NCBI GenBank assembly: GCA_019428905.1
Contig: JAHYJN010000001.1
Coordinates: 1-64,000 of the forward strand
DNA length: 64,000 bases
From: Candidatus Brevefilum sp.
GTDB taxonomy: Bacteria > Chloroflexota > Anaerolineae > Anaerolineales > Anaerolineaceae
Reading direction: 5' to 3'
Program-made: the position numbers and the translations under genes
Part shown: positions 57,604 through 64,000 of the stretch, piece after piece
Numbering within the stretch: the stretch's first letter is position 1
Layout of the letters: each line of letters starts with the position of its first letter
The notes under the pieces: model-generated
Seen by the model: only the letters and a program-made list of their open reading frames with translations
Told to the model about the DNA's origin: nothing
Database searches by the model: none

Positions 57604-59437
57604 TTGAATTCTCCTCTTTCGCAAAAACCGCCTTAATGATCCACTCAGCCGTCATGGGCAATCCGTCGATATAAGACAAAGAAGTTAGTCGGTCCGTCAT
57701 ATCACAATAATGCAAAACCAGGAGTTGGTGTAATTGTCCATCCCGGTTCAATTCCAGCACATAATTTTGCTGGTGAGCCTCGATGAATTTCTGCACCTCA
57801 CTTGAGAAAGGCAATGCACGCACCCGCATGAAATCTGTGGTGATTCCCACCGCGTTGAGCTTATCTTGGGCTTCAATCAGCGCATGTTCGGTTGATCCCA
57901 TAGCAATCAACCCAATATTTGCACCTGGCAACGCTCGAACCACAGGTTTGGGCAATGTTTCTTTTGATGACTCGATCTTCATTTTGATCCGATCAAGCAT
58001 CCGCTGCCAAATATCAGGATCCTCACTGTAATTCCCAAACTCATCATGCCCAGTCCCCCTGGTAAAGTATGGCGCCTTTTTATGTGTGTTCCCCATCAGG
58101 GTGCGATATGGGATTCCATCACCATCAACATCAAGGTACCGTCCCCACTCGACGGGAAATTCTTCAAGGTCTTTTTCCCAAAGCACTTTACCTCGTTGAA
58201 TGGGTTGATCAGGATAATCAAATTTCTTGGTCATCCACAGGTTCATCCCCAAATCTAGATCGCTCAATATAATAATCGGCGTTTGGAATTTCTCAGCAAG
58301 ATCAAAGGCCTTCCAGCCAAATTCAAAACACTCGTTGACAGAAGATGGGATCAGGATAATGTGCTGCGTATCCCCATGACCTAGAAAGTAATTCAAGGTC
58401 AAATCACCCTGGGCAGTCCGGGTTGGTAAGCCCGTACTTGGACCAACGCGTTGCACATCCCACAACACTAGGGGAACTTCTGCATAATAAGCCATACTCA
58501 TATATTCAGCCATTAAACTAATGCCTGGACCAGAAGTTGAAGACATCGCCCTGAGACCAGCCCAACCGGCACCAACAGCCATGCCGATCGCGGCCAGCTC
58601 ATCTTCTGCTTGTACAATAGCGAAATTGTTCTTTTTAGTATCCGGGTTTTTCCGCAAGCGTGGTGCAAATGTAACCATTGACTCCGCCAAACTCGACGCA
58701 GGGGTGATCGGATACCATGCGCAGAATTGGAAACCGCCATAAATTGCGCCTAACGCTCCGGCAGTATTGCCATCAGTCATGATGTAATCTTCCAGAGGCG
58801 GCATAGGTTCAACCCAATAGCGATCTTTCTTTTCTAAGTTATTTTGCGCCCATTCTGCTGCTAACTGAACAATCGCAAAATTCGACTCTGCCACCGACGT
58901 CTTTTTTCGAAATTGAGAACACAGGGCATCTTCAATATAACCTAACCCTATCCCCAACATCTGAGCCACTACACCCACATAAACCATATTTTCCATGTAA
59001 TCCTGCAGGTTGCGTGGGACACCAGCTTGTTTGACCAGGTCTTTGACCGGCATCGGATAAGCGATGATATCGTCACGATCAATCGGGAGTTTGATATGAT
59101 CCCCGTAAAACACCACACCTCCCTGAACATCATAAGTAAGATCTTTCACGAAAGTGCCAGGGTTCATTTGCACAATGATGTCATCATGGGCTACCCGACC
59201 CAGATACCCGTCTTTTGAAGCACGAATTGAAAACCAGGTTGGCAATCCTTTGATGTTGGATGGGAAGATATTCTTCCCAGAGACAGGAATTCCCATATGG
59301 AACAGTGCTCTCAGCAAGGTGTTGTTGGCTGTAGCGCTGCCTGATCCATTAACGGTGCACACTGTCATACAAAAATCGTTGACCTGCACCTCCTGTCTCC
59401 TTTCTAAGAGGTCCTCTTTATCCATTTCCTTTATCAT
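57596..59437 (-). CDS. korA: 2-oxoacid:ferredoxin oxidoreductase alpha subunit with fused gamma domain (KorA-type)
   Basis: 613 residues. The N-terminal gamma-type domain (about 20-195) has CTVNGSGSATANNTLLRALF and is fused to the alpha domain (about 220-600), with MTDGNTAGALGAIYGG, ITPASSLAESM, QAEDELAAIGMAVGAGWAG, TSGPGISLMAEY and VQRVGPSTGLPTRTAQGD. The last motif is typical of KorA proteins that use 2-oxoglutarate. The ATG at 59437 follows GGAAGGAG. It lies 19 bp after the GntR-type gene in one operon, so that regulator probably controls it. Confidence 0.94.
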   Translation of the reverse strand: MIKEMDKEDLLERRQEVQVNDFCMTVCTVNGSGSATANNTLLRALFHMGIPVSGKNIFPSNIKGLPTWFSIRASKDGYLGRVAHDDIIVQMNPGTFVKDLTYDVQGGVVFYGDHIKLPIDRDDIIAYPMPVKDLVKQAGVPRNLQDYMENMVYVGVVAQMLGIGLGYIEDALCSQFRKKTSVAESNFAIVQLAAEWAQNNLEKKDRYWVEPMPPLEDYIMTDGNTAGALGAIYGGFQFCAWYPITPASSLAESMVTFAPRLRKNPDTKKNNFAIVQAEDELAAIGMAVGAGWAGLRAMSSTSGPGISLMAEYMSMAYYAEVPLVLWDVQRVGPSTGLPTRTAQGDLTLNYFLGHGDTQHIILIPSSVNECFEFGWKAFDLAEKFQTPIIILSDLDLGMNLWMTKKFDYPDQPIQRGKVLWEKDLEEFPVEWGRYLDVDGDGIPYRTLMGNTHKKAPYFTRGTGHDEFGNYSEDPDIWQRMLDRIKMKIESSKETLPKPVVRALPGANIGLIAMGSTEHALIEAQDKLNAVGITTDFMRVRALPFSSEVQKFIEAHQQNYVLELNRDGQLHQLLVLHYCDMTDRLTSLSYIDGLPMTAEWIIKAVFAKEENSNV

Positions 59438-59456
59438 TTAGGCTCCTTCCAAAAGT

Positions 59457-60155
59457 CTATTCAAAAGGGAACTTTGCATTTTTTTGTTCACGTTGAAATA
59501 ATAAATCCATATGCGCAATCAATGCCTGGTAACCCGATAAGTAGTCCCCCTGTGCAATCGATTCAACCATCTGCTGGTGATATGACCAGACACGATCCAA
59601 GTACTTCTGATCTTCATATACACTCAATCCCACAGCTTCATAGATATCCCAGTAAGCTTCCAAGATTCCCTGAACAAAGGGATTGTCCAGTCGCCTGTAA
59701 ATGGTGAGGTGTAATTGACGATGCTCACCATGGGGAATTTGAATGGGATCAGCCCCTAATTTTTGTAAAGAAGTCCGAATTATTGCTTGTAGCGCTTCAA
59801 TATCACTGGCTGTCAAGCTGCTGACAGCCTGGTACCAATAAGAGGCTTCAATGTGATTTCGAATATCGGAAAATGATTTGAATAATTCTTTATCTACACT
59901 AATTGCATAAGCAAGACTGTTGGTCACTGCTGGCGTGAATGAGTAGGGCAAGGTTTTTATTCCAACCCGCGGTTTGACTTCTACCAAACCCAAAGCTTTA
60001 GCAACTTCAAGCTCCTCCCTGAGTGATGATACACTGATACCTAAAGCCTTGCTGATCTCATTTAAACTCGGCAAAGCTTCGCTACCCGCAGATGCGTTCT
60101 TTGAAATGTACTGGATGAAAGGGGAAAGCTGATCGATAATCTTTTGAGGGCTCAT
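59457..60155 (-). CDS. GntR-family regulator with FadR-like C-terminal (FCD) domain
   Basis: 232 residues from ATG 60155, with TGAGG 5 nt upstream; the longer frame to 60218 crosses the operator. The N-terminal winged helix is slightly atypical: LPSLNEISKALGISVSSLRE then ELEVAKALGLVEVKPRVG. The C-terminal helical domain (about 80-230) contains conserved His/Asp/Arg positions of FCD proteins (HGEHRQLHLTIYRRLDNPFV, YHQQMVESIAQGD). FCD domains bind carboxylic acids and metal, so a 2-oxoacid or related acid may be the signal (inference). It heads the korA-korB operon and has an operator before it. Confidence 0.9.
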   Translation of the reverse strand: MSPQKIIDQLSPFIQYISKNASAGSEALPSLNEISKALGISVSSLREELEVAKALGLVEVKPRVGIKTLPYSFTPAVTNSLAYAISVDKELFKSFSDIRNHIEASYWYQAVSSLTASDIEALQAIIRTSLQKLGADPIQIPHGEHRQLHLTIYRRLDNPFVQGILEAYWDIYEAVGLSVYEDQKYLDRVWSYHQQMVESIAQGDYLSGYQALIAHMDLLFQREQKNAKFPFE

Positions 60156-60170
60156 TTTTACCTCATTTAT

Positions 60171-60228
60171 CATATTAATCGGATTAATATGTTTTCTATA
60201 GTATAACATGCCGATCATTAAATTTCAA
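60171..60228 (-). promoter_or_regulatory. Promoter and perfect palindromic operator of the gntR-korA-korB operon
   Basis: Minus-strand TTGAAA (60228-60223), 17-bp spacer, TATACT (60205-60200). Just downstream, over the expected transcription start, CATATTAAT (60171-60179) and ATTAATATG (60183-60191) form a perfect 9-bp inverted repeat with a 3-bp centre. It lies 16-36 bp before the regulator start codon, as expected for autoregulation by a GntR-family repressor. Confidence 0.85.
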
Positions 60229-60341
60229 TATAGAAAATTCGAGTTTCAAGATTCGATGACATTCGCCCCCACAATTGATGTTACAATACTCCCTTCTGGT
60301 AAACATAAGAAACTTTTGAGATATTGTGAAGAGGATTTTGC

Positions 60342-62495
60342 ATGGATTTGTTGAGAACAATCGCCGAGAACCTTTTACTACCTGAGGAGAAAGTTCGCAA
60401 CACCATCGAATTGTTAAATTCCGACAATACAGTACCTTTCATCGCAAGATACCGCAAAGAAGTCACGGGAAACCTCGATGAAGAACAAATTCAAAAGATA
60501 AAAAATGAACTGCAGCGAGTTGAGAATTTAGAAGACCGGCGCAAGACCGTTTTGGAATCCATCACTGGACAGAGAAAACTAACAGAAAGCCTAAAGCAGC
60601 AGATCCTAACAGCCAATACACTCACCATTTTAGAGGATCTTTACCTGCCCTACCGCCCAAAGAGGCGCACCCGCGGCATGATTGCACGCGAAAAAGGGTT
60701 AGAGCCACTTGCGCAGATGATCCTGCAACAAAAGGTAAGCTCGAATTCCCTCCAATCTCTGGTGAGTTCGTTCATCAATGAACAGGTTCTCGACGATTCT
60801 TCAGCCATTGCAGGTGCAAGCGATATTGTCGCCGAGATGATTAACGACAATGCAGCCATTCGTCAATCTGTGCGCGAAAAAGGATTAGCCTTTGGAAAAA
60901 TCGTATGTGAAAAGACTCGAGGAGCTGAAGACAACCGTAAAGTCTACGCATTATATTATCAATTCGAACTGCCCATTAAACACCTTAAACCACACCAAAT
61001 TCTAGCGATTAACCGCGGTGAGCAAGAAAAAGTCCTTAAAGTAGCCATCGCCATCCCTGATCGAGACTGGTTGAGAGCAATCCACAGTCAATATTTGCCA
61101 GACCGAAAATCCTTATTCTACGATATTTTACAAGCAGCGATTGAAGATGGTGCAAAACGGCTGCTGTTGCCTTCGATTGAGCGTGATATCCGACGGACAT
61201 TGACTGAAAGCGCAGAATCCCATGCGATTGAAGTCTTTAGCCGAAACCTGCGTGGCCTGTTAACGCAACCGCCTCTTTCGGGTTTGGTAATCTTGGCCAT
61301 CGATCCCGGCTTTCGTACAGGCTCAAAAATCGCCGTCATTGATCAGACTGGCAAATTACTCGAAACAGTCACAATTTACCCCCATCCGCCCCAAAACAGA
61401 AAAGCTGAGGCCTATCAGGCGATTGATCAATTGATCAACCAGCATAGCGTCAGATTGATCGTGATCGGAAACGGCACAGCCTCTCGTGAGACTGAGTCAT
61501 TTATCGCGGAAATCACGAAAAAAGATCCAAAACTCAACTACTTGATTACCAGTGAGGCGGGAGCAAGTGTTTACAGTGCCAGCAAACTGGCCAGGAAGGA
61601 ATTCCCTGAGCTTGATGTCAGCATGCGTGGGGCTGTCTCAATTGGCCGTCGGGTTCAGGACCCGTTAGCTGAATTGGTCAAAATCGATCCGAAATCGATC
61701 GGCGTCGGTATGTACCAGCATGATGTAAACCAAACACAATTATCACAAGCTTTGGATCAGACCATAGAATCTGTGGTGAATGCTGTTGGAGCAGATGTAA
61801 ATACTGCTTCCGCCCAACTTCTGACTTATATTGCGGGCATTGGTCCTGCTTTGGCAGAAAAGATCGTTGATTACCGTGATAAATACGGTCCTTTTATTGA
61901 TCGTACAGCGATCAAAAACATTCCAGGAATGGGCGCCAAATCCTTTGAACAATCGGCTGGTTTCTTGCGGATCAGAGACGGCATCAACCCATTGGATGCC
62001 ACAGCCATTCACCCGGAGAGTTATTCGATTGCACAATGCATTCTTGACCAGGTCCACCAAAAGGGAATAGGCGATGCCTTGGGCAATCCAGCAGCCATCG
62101 AGAATTTTAGCGTTAATACGGATTTGGCAGCCTTGGCCAAATCTCTTCATACGGGTTTACCGACGCTCGAAGATATCCTCGATGAAATTGCCAGGCCTGG
62201 AAGAGATCCACGGCAGGATATCCCAAAGCCCATTCTCCGTAAAGACATCCTCAGCATGGATGATCTTACCCAGGGGATGGCATTAAAGGGTACAATTCGG
62301 AATGTCGTTGACTTTGGTGCCTTTGTCGATATTGGCGTCAAGGTTGATGGACTTCTCCACCGATCAAAAATCAAGAGTGGCACATCACTCAGGGTGGGAG
62401 ACATCATAGATGTCTTGGTGTTATCAATTGATCATGAGCGTGAACGGATCGCACTTGAAATGAAAGAGACTGTACATGACCGCATTGAGCAATGA
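60342..62495 (+). CDS. tex: Tex family RNA-binding transcription accessory protein
   Basis: 717 residues. N-terminal Tex region (FIARYRKEVTGNLDEEQIQK, YLPYRPKRRTRGMIAREKGL), the YqgF/RuvC-like nuclease fold (VILAIDPGFRTGSKIAVID), helix-hairpin-helix pairs (LTYIAGIGPALAEKIVDYRD, IKNIPGMGAKSFEQSAGFL) and a C-terminal S1 domain (GMALKGTIRNVVDFGAFVDI) appear in the expected order and length. Tex binds nucleic acid and influences transcription elongation or stability of transcripts. The ATG has GAGG 7 nt upstream. Its end overlaps the ABC exporter start by 20 bp. Confidence 0.96.
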   Translation: MDLLRTIAENLLLPEEKVRNTIELLNSDNTVPFIARYRKEVTGNLDEEQIQKIKNELQRVENLEDRRKTVLESITGQRKLTESLKQQILTANTLTILEDLYLPYRPKRRTRGMIAREKGLEPLAQMILQQKVSSNSLQSLVSSFINEQVLDDSSAIAGASDIVAEMINDNAAIRQSVREKGLAFGKIVCEKTRGAEDNRKVYALYYQFELPIKHLKPHQILAINRGEQEKVLKVAIAIPDRDWLRAIHSQYLPDRKSLFYDILQAAIEDGAKRLLLPSIERDIRRTLTESAESHAIEVFSRNLRGLLTQPPLSGLVILAIDPGFRTGSKIAVIDQTGKLLETVTIYPHPPQNRKAEAYQAIDQLINQHSVRLIVIGNGTASRETESFIAEITKKDPKLNYLITSEAGASVYSASKLARKEFPELDVSMRGAVSIGRRVQDPLAELVKIDPKSIGVGMYQHDVNQTQLSQALDQTIESVVNAVGADVNTASAQLLTYIAGIGPALAEKIVDYRDKYGPFIDRTAIKNIPGMGAKSFEQSAGFLRIRDGINPLDATAIHPESYSIAQCILDQVHQKGIGDALGNPAAIENFSVNTDLAALAKSLHTGLPTLEDILDEIARPGRDPRQDIPKPILRKDILSMDDLTQGMALKGTIRNVVDFGAFVDIGVKVDGLLHRSKIKSGTSLRVGDIIDVLVLSIDHERERIALEMKETVHDRIEQ

Positions 62496-64000
62496 GGGGA
62501 TTGCAGAATTTAGTTTCCAAAGCAAATATCAAACCAATCATAATAAACCTGGTATTTGGATACTTTCACATACCATCAGACAATGGCCCTGGATCTTATT
62601 AGCTATGTTTGGGGCGATCAGTAATGCTGCCCTGGCCAGCGTGGTTCCCATATATATCGGCAGGGCATTCAACGAAATCTTAACCCCTGCACCATCGATG
62701 GCGATTATTGGCAGGTTTGCCCTCATCCTTGGTCTATCACAAATTTTGCGCGGTTTTTTACAATTCAGCCGGAATTTTGGTTTTGAAATAATTGCACAGA
62801 ACATCGAACGGTTCGTCCGCCAGGAATTGTTTGTTAACTTGCTCGGAAAAAGCATGACCTTTCACAACCTGCAATCCGTGGGTGACCTGATGGCACGGGC
62901 GACAAATGACGTGCGTGAAGTTAATTACATGTTCAGCCCTGGCTTCAACCTTGTCATTGGATCGCTCAATTTCCTGGTCGTCCCTTTGGTTGTCGGCCCG
63001 ACTTATCACCCTGACCTGATTGCAGCACCAGCAGCTTTTATTATTTTATACGTCATCGCCCTTTGGCATTACCTCACCATACTTAATCCCATCACGAGGG
63101 AAGTCCGCCAAACCTTTGGCGAAATGAACAGCAGGCTGTCTGAAGCCATCGATGGGGTTGAGATCGTAAAAAGCTCTGCACAAGAAGATGCTGAAATCGA
63201 TCTCTTCAGTGAAAATGCGATCAGCTATCGAGATGCATCCATCGAACAGGGTGATATTGAAAGCCGGTTCCTCCCTTTGCTCTTATTAGGAATCACGATG
63301 GGATTAGGCCTGGCCCATGCCCTAATTTTGATGCAGCAAGGTTTGATCGATATTGGGGATGTGATCGGTTATTTTGGCATCCTGTCGTTATTAGGCTTTC
63401 CGACATTTGTTTCACTGTTCGCTTACTCTCAAATTTCACTTGGGATTGCCGGTGCAAGGCGGATTCTTGAGTTGCTCAATACGGAAAACAATTTAGATCA
63501 AAATCTCGAAGGTTATTCACAACCCATTAAAGGTGAAATTTCATTTGACAATGTCACATTCGGTTATCTCCAAAATGAACCCGTCCTGAACGACATCACG
63601 ATAAATATTCAACCCGGTCAGACGGTTGCCATTGTCGGTCAGACAGGTTCTGGTAAGACATCGCTTGCCAAATTGATCAACAGGACCTTCGACGTTCAGA
63701 GGGGTACGGTTTCAGTCGACGGGGTTGATGTGCGTGATTGGTACCTCGAATCTCTACGCAGCCAAATCTCCATTATCGAACAGGATGTGTTCCTGTTTTC
63801 AAAGTCAATTGCTGAGAATATTGCCTTTGGTAAACAGGATGCCACCCAGGAAGAAATCACCGAAGCGGCAAAAGAAGCCCAAGCGCACGATTTTATCATG
63901 ACCTTCGAAAAGGGCTACGACACCATCATCGGTGAAAGGGGGACCACCCTTTCTGGTGGTCAAAGACAGCGGCTGGCTCTGGCGCGAGCCTTCTTAACCT
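62476..64000 (+). CDS. ABC exporter, fused membrane and ATPase domains (3' end cut by window edge)
   Basis: At least 508 residues are visible; the C-terminus lies beyond the window. The ATG at 62476 is inside the last 20 bp of tex. The first 330 residues form a six-helix exporter membrane domain (PWILLAMFGAISNAALASVV, GDLMARATNDVREVNYMFSP). The ATPase domain shows Walker A VGQTGSGKTSLAKL, Q-loop IIEQDVFLF and signature LSGGQRQRLALARAF; Walker B is not yet reached. It would work as a homodimer or with a second half-transporter gene downstream. The substrate is unknown (lipid, peptide or drug). Confidence 0.93.
   Translation, partial: MTALSNEGIAEFSFQSKYQTNHNKPGIWILSHTIRQWPWILLAMFGAISNAALASVVPIYIGRAFNEILTPAPSMAIIGRFALILGLSQILRGFLQFSRNFGFEIIAQNIERFVRQELFVNLLGKSMTFHNLQSVGDLMARATNDVREVNYMFSPGFNLVIGSLNFLVVPLVVGPTYHPDLIAAPAAFIILYVIALWHYLTILNPITREVRQTFGEMNSRLSEAIDGVEIVKSSAQEDAEIDLFSENAISYRDASIEQGDIESRFLPLLLLGITMGLGLAHALILMQQGLIDIGDVIGYFGILSLLGFPTFVSLFAYSQISLGIAGARRILELLNTENNLDQNLEGYSQPIKGEISFDNVTFGYLQNEPVLNDITINIQPGQTVAIVGQTGSGKTSLAKLINRTFDVQRGTVSVDGVDVRDWYLESLRSQISIIEQDVFLFSKSIAENIAFGKQDATQEEITEAAKEAQAHDFIMTFEKGYDTIIGERGTTLSGGQRQRLALARAFLT

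Overview
The window looks like chromosomal DNA from an anaerobic or fermentative member of the Chloroflexota, most likely class Anaerolineae. This is inferred from gene content and protein style, not from a marker gene. The clues are moderate GC, a giant STAND/TPR regulator with a SARP-type C-terminus, ADP-forming acyl-CoA synthetase, ferredoxin-dependent 2-oxoacid oxidoreductase, LCP and LysM envelope proteins with Thr/Pro-rich linkers, and a heliorhodopsin. No rRNA, tRNA, CRISPR array, prophage or insertion sequence was recognised.

Layout. 1-11690 (minus strand): a co-oriented block. It starts with a SARP-like regulator gene (11692-14898), followed by an acyl-CoA gene set: SDR reductase, a KAS III-like protein lacking two of three catalytic residues, a CoA-transferase, a small unknown, an SCP2-type thiolase, a DUF35 zinc/OB protein and an alpha/beta hydrolase. 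A Liv-type ABC importer follows (binding lipoprotein, LivG, LivF, an unusually long LivH, and LivM cut by the window edge). The promoter of the acyl-CoA set carries three heptamer direct repeats at an 11-bp period, ending 8 bp from the -10 box. This is the layout bound by SARP activators, so the upstream regulator is the obvious candidate activator.

14992-31660: GNAT acetyltransferase, RecD2 helicase, glutamine synthetase, an arsR-arsM arsenic methylation pair, heliorhodopsin, HAD hydrolase, S10 carboxypeptidase, LuxR-type TPR regulator, a LacI-type regulator with three tandem 12-bp operators followed by galactokinase, a cation exchanger behind a consensus promoter and a structured 5' leader, and an alpha/beta hydrolase.

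31713-45206: bacterioferritin, LCP protein, glycerate 2-kinase divergent from ADP-forming acyl-CoA synthetase, a PEPCK-like P-loop protein of unknown function, a 0.67-kb stretch without a convincing gene, NagD-like phosphatase, Tat-exported L,D-transpeptidase, HemW, a zinc-ribbon/LysM membrane protein and thioredoxin reductase.

45425-64000: a plus-strand run of M20 peptidase, DUF1385, ComEA-like, Het-C-like, YqeY, PgpH-like, YbeY, a membrane coiled-coil protein, ornithine carbamoyltransferase, ornithine aminotransferase and pyruvate kinase. It faces a minus-strand gntR-korA-korB operon with an operator over its own start region. Tex and a partial ABC exporter close the window.

The metabolic genes fit a heterotroph that imports organic acids or amino acids, oxidises 2-oxoacids with ferredoxin (KorAB) and makes ATP from acyl-CoA (ACD) and by pyruvate kinase. 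The items most worth follow-up are the SARP-repeat promoter with its acyl-CoA operon, the degenerate KAS III, the heliorhodopsin, and the switch-like leader of the cation exchanger. All family calls were made by eye; no database search was run.
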